Positions 25,701 to 37,900 of a stretch of DNA of 64,000 bases are shown here, in pieces. Source of the stretch: Chionoecetes opilio. Its lineage: Eukaryota > Arthropoda > Malacostraca > Decapoda > Majidae. How positions within the stretch are numbered: position 1 is the stretch's first letter; each line of letters begins with the position of its first letter. Under the pieces are notes generated by a model. That model saw nothing but the letters and a program-made list of their open reading frames with translations. It searched no databases and was not told the DNA's origin. Where the stretch lies: contig JACEEZ010020494.1 of the NCBI GenBank assembly GCA_016584305.1, positions 15,001 through 79,000 on the forward strand. The letters run 5' to 3'. The translations under genes and the position numbers were made by a program.

Positions 25701-26994
25701 GGCGGGGGAGGGAGGGGTGGGGCGGCCAGGCTTTTGGGCCGCTGCCGCTCACCCACCCGGATGTGTATGGAATCCACTGACTTCTGGGGGATGATCCTGG
25801 TCTGGGGACTGTCTGAGGTGAAGGCCGTCTCAAAGCAGCAGTTGTCGGGGAGTGTCAGGCAATCCAACTCCTCCCCTGCCACCATCTTCACATTTTCCCC
25901 CCCACCACCACCACCTTCCCGCCTCAGTCGCCGTGCCTGGTCGTTAGTCTTGATGGAGCGCACTGTCTCCGGCCCACGACTCCCCGGGCGCTCCTGACCC
26001 CCACTCTGCACGCTGACGGGCCGTGACACATCCTGAGCTGCTGGGGGGACCTGGTGGGGCCCTGTGTGCTGAGACGCAATGGTGGGAATCCTAAGGCAGT
26101 GGGGGGCCGATAGTGGCAGTTCCTGGGATATGCTACGTTCAGGAGGATACAAACTGTCATCCTTGAAGTCTGTGTAGTCCCTGAGTTGCCGTAGTTTGAG
26201 TGACAGCAGCAGACGGGAGGCCTCCGGGTGGCGCGTGGGGTTAAGGCGGGGCGTGTGTATCCCCTCACTCCCCTCCTTGTCCAGTCCCTCCCTGCCCCTC
26301 TCCTCCCCATGGGGTGTGGAGGTTGTCTGGCCACTCAGGCTCATGTTCAGGATCAGGTCTTCAACGAGTCTGTGTGGCTGGAGGGGTGAGATGAAGTGGA
26401 GGACGTGGACGTGGAGATGGTGGCTGGTGGAGGGGAGCGGTGGGTGATGTCTAGGAACTCTGCGCCGATGTAGAGGCGGATGAGTGGCTCGTACAGCTCG
26501 TAGGGGATGAGTGGCACCATCTGGGGTAAAATGTAAAAAATGGATGGATGTAAAAATAAAAAATAAAATAAAAAACCTGGCGGGAGAGGATGGTGTGGAG
26601 GAGAGCTGAGCCACACAAAGCTAACAATAATGGCGGGAGTCTTGAAGAGTTTTATTGACATGTGAAGTAAGAATGAAACTTTAAATTGTGTGATAAGAAC
26701 ATCAGAATATAAGGAAGCTACAAGAGCTGTGAGACCTACACGTGGTAGTTCCTGGAAAGTTAGAATGACCAATTTTTTGTAATAGTTTTCCTTTCTAGAC
26801 TTGGAGCTGCAACTTTGCTCTGGTGGTAATTGTGCTACTGATAATAATAATGACAAAAATTATATGTAATGATGGAAAGATTAAAAAGATCAGAAAATAT
26901 AAGAAAGGTGTTATCATTTCTATAGATCACTAACAACCTTTGCTTTGCTTTGAATCTTCTCAGCACAAGTACACATCCTCCCCCCCCTACACAC

Positions 26995-27025
<31 letters not shown>

Positions 27026-28094
27026 AACACCTCCCTCCATACACACACACGTTCCTCCTTACCATGTTGGTGAAGAACTCCCTCACAATCTTGAAGACAT
27101 CACGCTCCACGCCGGGATAGTTGGGTATGTTGCAGGTGGAGTCGGCAGCATTTGGCCCTGCATGGCACAAGGAATTAATGGAGACACACACACACACACA
27201 CCGGACAATTTGTCATCTGAGAAGCACATAAACAAGATCACAGGAGATACATATCAGTTGTTGAGGAATATAAGAATGGCATTCAAATATCTGGATGAAG
27301 AGATGATTAAGAAATTGATAACATCTTTCATTCGACCAAGGTTGGAATATACGGCAGTGATTTGGTCACCACATAAAAAGAAGGATATAAGGAAGATTGA
27401 GAGAATACAAAGAGCAGCCACAAAAATGGCTCCAAGCCTGAGAGATTTACCATATGAGGAAAGACTTTCAAGACTAAAAGCTCCCAACTCTTGAGAAAAG
27501 AAGAGAAAGGGGAGATTTTATAGCAGTGTATAGAGCATCAATGGGTCTGGAAAAAATTGACAGAGAAGATCTGTTTGTGTGGGACGATAGAAGTGCAAGA
27601 GGTCATGAGAAGAAATTGAAAAGGACAACATGCAAGAGGGACATAAAAAAATACAGCTTCCCGTATAGAAGCATAGAAGCCTGGAACAACCTTGATGCAA
27701 AATTGATTAATGTAAGAAGTATTCAGGACTTCAAAGGCAAACTGGATAATAGTAGATTTGGAGACGGGACAGTACGAGCATAGCTCTTTTCCTGTATGTT
27801 ACAACTAGGTAAATACAACTAGGTAAATACACACACACACCCACATTCATTTGCAAAGAGAGTAATGACAATGCAAGCAACACAATCATAATTTCTTGAA
27901 CACAAGAGGCTGAATTCATATTACGTCATCTCTCTGCTTGACAAACACTCATATCTAGATGGCCTCACACACATCATCATCTTTATGTTCGACTTCAGAT
28001 TTTCCCATAATGTCTTATGAGATTAGACGGTCAATGATATGCTTCCAATTATCTCTATCCATTGCCTCAACCTCTTCATGCTCACAATAGATGG

Positions 28095-28129
<35 letters not shown>

Positions 28130-31100
28130 CCATGGCTTCCCACACTCTCACATACACGTATACACAGTCACAAACACACATGACTTTCCTGTCTCTCACA
28201 TACACATACAGAAGAACACTCACAAACACACAAACACCCATGGCTTCACACTCTCACATACACACACAAACATCCATGGCTTCAGTCTCACATATACATA
28301 CACACACAAACACTCATGGCTTCACACTCTCACATACACACACAAACATCCATGGCTTCACACACTCTAACATACACACACACACAAACATCCATGGCTT
28401 CACACACTCTCACATACACACACACGCAGCAACACTCACAATGGGCCAAACACTTCATGGCCGTGAGGATCCAGTGCGGCAGGTCATCCTGGTGCTGTCC
28501 CTCCGCCACCCTCACCACGCCGCGCCCCGTCAGCTGTGTCATGTTGTGCCGTACACTCTCCCCACACACTGTCTTGGGCTCCAACACCGACGCCACGTCC
28601 CCATAGATCAGCCGCTCACACGACACCATCCAGCCTGGAGGAATGAGGTGTTGTGTTTGATATGAGCAGGAGTGTTTATCCCTAATGTTACATATTCCTA
28701 ATGCCTTCCTAACTAAATTCCTAACCTTATACCTAATGAAGGAATGGGGTATTGAGAGATATGAGCCGAAATATTTAGTATCTCTCTTGTTACCTATTCC
28801 TTATGCCTTCCCTCAGTATTGTGATAAAGAATTAAGTCTAAAGATTTGTGTGTGTCTCAGTATTACTTTATTTTATGCTTAGCTTTTGTGAGTGTTTAAT
28901 TAAAAGAGATCTCCTTGTCCTGTCTATTTTTTATCCTCATGCCTGTGAGTGACCTCCAGGGGTGGGATGGCAGGCCCTGGAGGTTCACTTGAGGGCTGTG
29001 ATGGTTGGTTGGCCCTCGCCCGTGGTGGCGCAGGCAGGATTTTTATAGTGACGCCTGTGATTTAGAGGCTCATGCCGCCCCCCTGTGTCCTCCGATGCAC
29101 TCGCAGTCAAACGAAGAGTTATTGGCAGCATGTGGGTGATCTTCGGCCACTCGGCCATTGCAGAAACACTTTCGTACCTCTCGAAATCGAACTCTGAACA
29201 CTGAGCTCACCACTTACAGGCACAAACCAGTCTGCCACCGCCTCACCGTTTATATGTCCATCTTGCAATACTCAACTGGCTGGATATACACAATGACTGC
29301 ATGTGTAGAAGGATGGGGTAGATGAGGCATTGCCAGGGAGGGAGTGACACCAATATCCCTTAACCCCTCGAGTCCCAGAACATAATTTCCATTGTAATTT
29401 GGGTACCATTAGACAATTTTTTGTGAACATAAGCAATATTTTATATACATGACCTGTTTAGTATCCTTGTCGACTAACAAATTTGGTATATTCAGTTACT
29501 TTTCGTAATTTTATGGCGAACAACATACAATTTTTTATAGCAAAGAAAAGATCTGGGAGTGAAGGGGTTTAAAAGCTCCATAAACTTATTCCTTCTACCC
29601 ATTAACTTACTTCTACTTTCAAGGTTCCCAATGATGCAGTAACAACCCAAATTATGATCCAAGTTAAAATCTATTGTACCATCTAACTTTACTATTCTGG
29701 CAGATCTCGGCCTCCTAATTCCTAAATCTCAACTAAACTTCATTCCATTACACTTTGCTATCTTTCAACTCGCTATCTTGACATGTCTTACTAAATATTG
29801 TAAATGAATTCTCAGTTTAACCCAAGTATGTATATACTTCACTTTCTTTCTAGTGTCTAATAGTGTAAGTAATAGTCTAATAGTCTAATAGTATACTTTA
29901 CTTTCTTTCTAGTGTAATAGTCTAATAGTGTAAGTAATAGTCTAATAGTCTAATAGTATACTTCACTTTCTTTCTAGTGTAATAGTCTAATAGTCCAGAC
30001 ATAATTTTCCTCCATTCCCTGATAAGCAAGGTTAAATTTTCTCCATTACCTCTTTGATCGCCTTCCTTACAATAACACTTTCTTACAGCCTAATCCAAGT
30101 CTTTCAATATTTGCCTTTTCTCTGCTCCTTTCAAATCTCTGCTCTGCTTTTTGGGAAACTACAAATTTTCTGGAGTCCATACCCTATCCACGACTATACT
30201 CACTGCACGTTAAGTTGGCGAAAATCACTCACTACCCCTTTCTGAACGCACGGGATTGGCGGAAGTGTTGGGTACTTGGGGCTTTAGGGCGGAACTTGGA
30301 GTAAGGCATTCTCACCCAACACCTCAGCCAATCCCGTGCATTCCGAAGGGGGGAGTGAAGGGGCCCCATTTTTGCCAACTTAACGTATGGCGAGTATAGT
30401 CCTTCATCAGTCACCTTGAATTACTTGCAAAGAATAGAATATGTGGGTGTGAGTGACGTCTTATCTTAATCCTTGAGCCTAACACACAAACTATTCACTA
30501 GTGTAGCATTACTATCACAAACTATTCACTACCGTAGCATTACTATCACAAACTATTCACTAGCGTAGCATTACTATCACAAACTATTCACTACCGTAGC
30601 ATTACTATCACAAACTATTCACTAGCGTAGCATTACTATCACAAACTATTCACTACCGTAGCATTACTATCACAAACTATTCACTACCGTAGCATTACTA
30701 TCACAAACTATTCACTAGCGTAGCATTACTATCACAAACTATTCACTACCGTAGCATTACTATCCAAACTATTCACTAGCGTAGCATTACTATCACAAAC
30801 TATTCACTAGCGTAGCATTACTATCACAAACTATTCACTAGCGTAGCATTACTATCACAAACTATTCACTAGCGTAGCATTACTATCACAAACTATTCAC
30901 TACCGTAGCATTACTATCCTCCAAGTGAGAGACCTGCATACCCGCCATCTGTATGCGAGGCTTTAGTCAGTGGTGGGATCAAATAAAAGCATGAGGTTAT
31001 TGATTCAACAAGTGCTTTATTAAATAGCCCTTAGCAACAAACAGCATGGTATAAATATGCACTGGCACGATAGTTCATACACATCCACTATCACTGACTA

Positions 31101-34100
31101 AAGCCCACACACACATATGCTACGGCCACAGGCTCTCAAAAACACCAAAACTTATGCATTGATACAAATAATCGTGAATATATGTAATCGGTTACATAAA
31201 TAAATCATATATTACCGATCACAGCCGAAGCGAATATCAGGTCTGTTATCATGCTTACTGATTACAGGAACGTTATCATATATTACCAATTACAGCCGAA
31301 GTGAATATCAGGTCTGTTATCATGCTTACTGATTACAGGACCAATTACAGCCTAAGGGAATATCAGGTCTGTTATCATGCTTACTGATTACAGGACCAAT
31401 TACAGCCTAAGGGAATATCAGGTCTGTTATCATGCTTACTGATTACAGGACCAATTACAGCCTAAGGGAATATCAGGTCTGTTATCATGCTTACTGATTA
31501 CAGGACCAATTACAGCCTAAGGGAATATCAGGTCTGTTATCATGCTTACTGATTACAGGACCAATTACAGCCTAAGGGAATATCAGGTCTGTTATCATGC
31601 TTACTGATTACAGGAACGTTGAGAGGATAATATTTGACACTGATAATATCTGAATAATAACCACAACCAACAGTAACTAAAGCTTTCTTCTTTTCTTCTC
31701 ATTAGGAATATTCTAGTTAATGTATAAACACCTTACTCCCCCTCAAACTATAAATTAGCTACCACGGCCCCCTAAAGGCATGTACTGTAAAGCAATATCA
31801 TTCAGTAAACTATTGTAACTGCCTGAAATAAGTTAAAATACTTCAGATGTACGTGTAGAGGAAGGTGCTATAATATTTCCATTCTCCGTCTCTCTCACAA
31901 TCAGCTCGCCTCTCTGCCTCTCTCACGCACCTTCCCACACACACAATGCATCACAGACTGGAGCATATAAAAAAAAAGTGTTTCTCAGATGCATAAGTGG
32001 CATTTCAGGCATCAGTCTAAACTTACTAAGAAAGCAAACACCCACATCTCAAACAGCTTGATAACACAACTGAAACAGATAGGAACCAAACACAACACAG
32101 AAATCATCACCAACTCCCTTTCCCATAGAGTGAAAGTAAACTCTCATTCCTTCCATCATTACACTCATTCATAAATACAAAACTGCAATAACAATAACAG
32201 ATGACCTCTAGTTGCCATCATCCTCAGAGGCACTCACAGCAAGGTAAGGACAAAGCCATCCTGCTACTACCCCGTTCCTATGACAGGGCAAGGCTACAAG
32301 ACAAGATCCTGCTACTACCCCGTTCCTATGACAGTGCAGGGCTACAAGACAAGATCCTGCTACTACCCCGTTCCTATGACAGTGCAGGGCTACAAGACAA
32401 GATCCTGCTACTACCCCGTTCCTATGACAGTGCAGGGCTACAAGACAAGATCCTGCTACTACCCCGTTCCTATGACAGGGCAAGGCTACAAGACAAGATC
32501 CTGCTGCTACCCCGTTCCTATGACAGTGCAGGGCTACAAGACAAGATCCTGCTACTACCCCGTTCCTATGACAGGGCAGAGCTACAAGACAAGATCCTGC
32601 TGCTACCCCGTTCCTATGACAGGGCAGGGCTACAAGACAAGATCCTGCTGCTACCCCGTTCCTATGACAGGGCAGGGCTACAAGACAAGATCCTGCTACT
32701 ACCCCGTTCCTATGACAGGGCAGAGCTACAAGACAAGATCCTGCTGCTACCCGTTCCTATGACAGGGCAGGGCTACAAGACAAGATCCTGCTACTACCCC
32801 GTTCCTATGACAGGGCAGGGCTACAAGACAAGATCCTGCTACTACCCCGTTCCTATGACAGGGCAGGGCTACAACACAAGATCCTGCTGCTACCCCGTTC
32901 CTATGACAGGGCAAGGCTACAAGACAAGATCCTGCTCACCTTACTACATCAACAACTACTCTACTGTTTCTCATCCCTTCAGCCCCTCACCTGGCAAAAC
33001 AGTGAGGTTAGGAGCCCACCTTCATAACCACACTACTCTAACTACTCTACTATACTTTAAATCCTCGCTATAACCCTAATTACTCCACTGTTTCTCATCC
33101 CTTCAGCCGCTCACCTGACAAAACAGTGAGGTTAGGAGCCCACCTTCACAACCACACTACTCTAACTACTCTACTATACTTTAAATCCTCTACTATAACC
33201 CTAATTACTCCACTGTTCCTCATCCCTTCAGCCGCTCACCTGACAAAACAGTGAGGTTAGGAGCCCACCTTCACAACCACACTACAACACCCTGCTGACA
33301 CGCACCGTCCCAGACGGGCAACAAAACAACCTAGCTCCCTTCCAGCAGGCAGGGCAGCAGACGTGCTACCTTTGAGGCGAGGAGCTCTACAACCTGTTCG
33401 GTCCCTCTGGGTGGGGCGAGGCGCGACCAGCTGCACTCCTGATGCCCTTCCACTGGGTCATCCCCTCCGCCCGCCTTGTCCGCCGCATCGTTGGCCGCGT
33501 GATCCCACCCGTGCAGCAGGAACGGGCACAGCCTCGGCCTGGCCTTGGGACACGGCTCCCCCTGCACGCCAGCGAAGGCGTCACGTGTCACCACTACGTG
33601 TCTACCTGCAGCCACACCTGGGAACAGAAGGTAAGCTTACACCCAGGTAACATTACTAAGTTTAATATAGACAGCAATATAGTAGATTTCAGAGCTACAT
33701 AACATGAGCGTAAGGGTTAACAGTTGCATTGTCCTTGAAGCACTATTGAACACAAAGATTATGCAAAAGAAGAAAAAGAGGAGAGAGAGAGATAGAAAAG
33801 GGGAAAGAGTAGACTAAGAGAAGAGAGAGAGAGAGCAGAGCAGTGCAGCAGATATGAGAGACCCAAGTGGACGAGGGGGGAGAGCGACGATGGCATGCAG
33901 CACCGATCCGAGAGAGGAGCGAGAGCGCCGAGAGAGCGGAGCGAGAGAGCACGACCGAGAGAGGAAGAGAGCGCAGAGAGAGCAGAGAGAGAGAGAGACC
34001 GAGAGAGGAGAGAAGAGAGACGGGAGACGAAGAGATGAGAGAGGAAGAGAGGAGAGTAGAGAAGAGAGAGAAGAGAGATGAGAGAGAGAAGAGAGAGAGA

Positions 34101-34123
34101 GAGAGAGGAAGAGGAGGGAGAGA

Positions 34124-34154
<31 letters not shown>

Positions 34155-34169
34155 AGAAGAGAGAGAGGG

Positions 34170-34225
<56 letters not shown>

Positions 34226-34233
34226 AGAGAGAG

Positions 34234-34312
<79 letters not shown>

Positions 34313-34398
34313 GGGGGGGGATGTGAAGGAAGAAGGAACATTAGAAAGAAGGGGAGGCAAGGCAAAGACAACTTCATCACCTATGTACACTTGAAAGT

Positions 34399-34442
<44 letters not shown>

Positions 34443-34920
34443 GTAATCCCGATAAGATACAATTATTGGTCAGGAACAGCAAATCTAACCATTAAAAGCA
34501 GTGACCTTCTTGCTAGAATGTATATGAGAGAATGTTAGTAAAAAGGGAAGGCAAAGTACAGGCACAATGAAAGACACTTGAAATAAACACGCATACAGTC
34601 AGTCAGACACACACCCACACACTTTACTCAATCCCGTAAAGATGCAAGTACAGTAAAACCTCTCGTATTCGGACCGAAATTTCCTAGCTATATACATTAA
34701 ACACCTATAGTCTATTTTTTTTAACGAGGCCAAAAATCCTGCCCCCTTGCTGCTTACTGACTGATATTTGATGCCAGGAGAAGTGAATACTATGCTTCTT
34801 CTAAATTTCAGCTGTATTTTATCATAGTTAACCATATTATCAGGTAAGCATTGGCATATTTTTTAGCATGAGACCTTAAGATAACATGGAATATTTGCCT
34901 TGTTAAAAAAAATAGACTAT

Positions 34921-34953
<33 letters not shown>

Positions 34954-37900
34954 CACATCCCCCCATTATTCGGATCCTTGCATTACTCGGACCACTCCTT
35001 GGCCGAATTAGTCCGAATATGAGAGGTTTTACTGTAGTAGTGAGGCACACGCACGCACCTGTCGGGTAGAGGAGCGGTGGCTGCGCCTGAGGATGGGTGA
35101 GGCGCCCAGGTCCTTGGGTGTGTTGGGGTCCAGGGCAGCCAGGGCAGAGCGGCCAGGGGTGCGCAGGGCCTTCAGGGGCGACCGGCTGCTGAACCTGAGA
35201 CACACACACACACACACACACACAAGAGTTAAATCATCAGGACCTTGTTTTTAACTTTATTCATGTTTTGAGGGTTAATACTAAAATTGCTAAGCACATA
35301 GCCTAATCACCACCATCACTCCAGCCTCATTACTCTATTTCCAGTAATATTTAGGCTAATATTTTATTTATTCTATTTAGGGTAATCAATAAATATAAGA
35401 ATTATTTTAATTTCATGCATGTTTTGAGGGTTAATACTGAATAGGGTGGTAGATTTCTGCTGTCCAGTGTGTGTAAGAATCAACAGTGCTAATACTCAGA
35501 AAAGCTAAGCACATAATGACCACCATCACTCAACCCTCATTACTTTATTTTCAATATTTAGTTATGGATCAATAAATAAGTTAAATCATCACCCACCATT
35601 AAGACCTTGTTTTTAACTTTATTCTTCTTTTTTCTTCTATTAAGTACAAGTCTTTCTATGCCTCATCACTTTCCCTGCCTCCCTGTCCCTGCCCCTCCCC
35701 TGTACAAGTCCCTGCCCTTCCCTGTACAAGTTCCAGCCCTTCCCTGCCCCTCCCCTGTACAAGTCCCTGCCCCTCACCTATACAAGTCCCTGCCCTTCCC
35801 TGTACAAGTCCCTGCCCTTCCCTGCCCCTCCCCTGTACAAGTCCCTGCCCCTCACCTGTACAAGTCCCTGCCCTTCCCTGTACAAGTCCCTGCCCTTCCC
35901 TGCCCCTCACCTGTACAAGTTCCTGCCCCTCACCTGTACAAGTCCCTGCCCTTCCCTGCCCCTCACCTGTACAAGTCCCTGCCCTTCCCTGCCCCTCACC
36001 TGTACAAGTCCCTGCCCTTCCCTGCCCCTCACCTGTACAAGTCCCTGCCCTTCCCTGTACAAGTCCCTGCCCCTCACCTGTACAAGTCCCTGCCCTTCCC
36101 TGCCCCTCACCTGTACAAGTCCCTGCCGTCCCTGAACTCCTCGGGCCGTGTGGTTCCCCCGCGCACATCCTCCACCAAACCGGACTTCACAAACTTTCTG
36201 CAAGACAAGACAAAGGGAGATTCTAATTAAAGCATGGTGTTAAAAATACATATTCAGCTATTCATCCCAACCTTGCATCAGACTTTTCCTTATCAAAATA
36301 TAAACTGATAGCTGTGCATGTAAAGGTATGGGAATTTAGAGAATGAAGAAAAAAATCAAAATGTTCAGGTAATCAATCCATCCCAACCATGCATTAGTTT
36401 TTTCCTAATCAAAATCTTAATTAATAGCCATGTGTGTAAAGATATGAGACACGAGTGTAGGACATTTTCCCCCCTGGACCTTTCCCCCCTTTGACATTTT
36501 CCCCCCTGGACAGTTTCCACAGTGGACATTTCCCCCCCTTAGCCATTGATCATATATAACAAATTTAGATGAAGAAAAAGTGTCAATAAAACTAACGTAA
36601 CCTAAACTATTAACAGCAATGGTTTCGGTCAATATTTTGTTACCATAAAACAGGGCAATCAAGTACATCCAGGGGGGAAAATGTCCACGGAGAAACTGTC
36701 TAGGGGGAATATGACAGGGGGTCAAATGTCAGGGGGGGAAACTGTTAGAGGGGAATATGTCAGGGGGGTCAAATGTCAGGGGGGGAAACTGTTAGAGGGG
36801 AATATGTCAGGGGGGTCAAATGTCAGGGGGGGAAACTGTTAGAGGGGAATATGTCAGGGGGGTCAAATGTCAGGGGGGGAAACTGTTAGAGGGGAATATG
36901 TCAGGGGGGTCAAATGTCAGGGGGGGAAACTGTTAGAGGGGAATATATCAGGGGGGTCAAATGTCAGGGGGGAAACTGTTAGAGGGGAATATGTCAGGGG
37001 GTCAAATGTCAGGGGGGAAACTGTTAGAGGGGAAATGTCAGGGGGGTCAAATGTCAGGGGGGGAAACTGTTAGAGGGAAATATGACCGAGCCCCCTGAGC
37101 CCCACCTGATCAGCTTGATGGTCTGGTCTCTGGAAACGGCGCGGCCAAAGTTTGGGTTGGTCTGGAGGTGTGCGTGCAGCCAGTCAACGGCTTCGGCGGC
37201 GGTGAAGCAGCGGTCGTGCTGCCGCAGCCCCCGCCAGTGTCGCGCCACAGGCATGCCGTTGTAGAAGGAGCGCACCGCATCGTTCCACTGGTAGGGGGGG
37301 AAGGGGTAGGGGGGGTTATTAGTTTTATTCTGTTAAACAGTTATTACACTATATTCGTTAAACAGAAAGAAGAAGAAAAAGAAGAAGTTTATTAGCTTTA
37401 TTCAGTTTTACTTCTAAACTTTTTATTTTTTTTTATACTTTCCCCTTTATATTTTGTGGTGCAGGGGGGAGGATTATTTTTATTTTTATTTACTTTAAAA
37501 AAAAAAATTTACTTGTATTTTTTTTTACTTTCACCACTTTTAACTTATCACATTCCCACAACCTGAAGTAACAGAGGCTGCAACCGCTAGTTCACTAACC
37601 TAACCTGGACATTGGTTACATAACCTAACCTAACTGGGGGGCCTGCGCCCCTAGACCCCCCTAATGATATTTTTTATATCCGACGGCTATTGTAGGAATT
37701 AGAAATTCTGCAAATGGTTTATGGAACTATCGCCTATTGGAATTCTCGCCGAAACATCAACCGAGAACTCTCGCCGACAGTGGTACACTCGTCGATGTGG
37801 AAATTTTCAGCGAATGTTCCACTGTGCCAGATTGATTCAAAACACATCAAAACTATTCAGGAAAACTATTAGTAATTTCGGCCTCGAATTCGGGAAATGC

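Noticed and set aside
27190..27783. Host gene on the plus strand
   Set aside because: Motifs are those of a LINE polymerase C-terminus, with a frameshift and a microsatellite-like 3' tail.
32201..33073. 290-codon open frame with a 16-residue repeat
   Set aside because: The 48-bp unit is a multiple of three without stops; it lies in a DEPDC1 intron and the opposite strand is also open.
33743..34462. Ser/Leu-rich and Arg/Glu-rich open frames
   Set aside because: Products of the GA/CT low-complexity tract.
35607..36230. Plus-strand frame rich in PALPVQVPAPHLYKS
   Set aside because: Antisense translation of the splice-donor minisatellite and exon 3.
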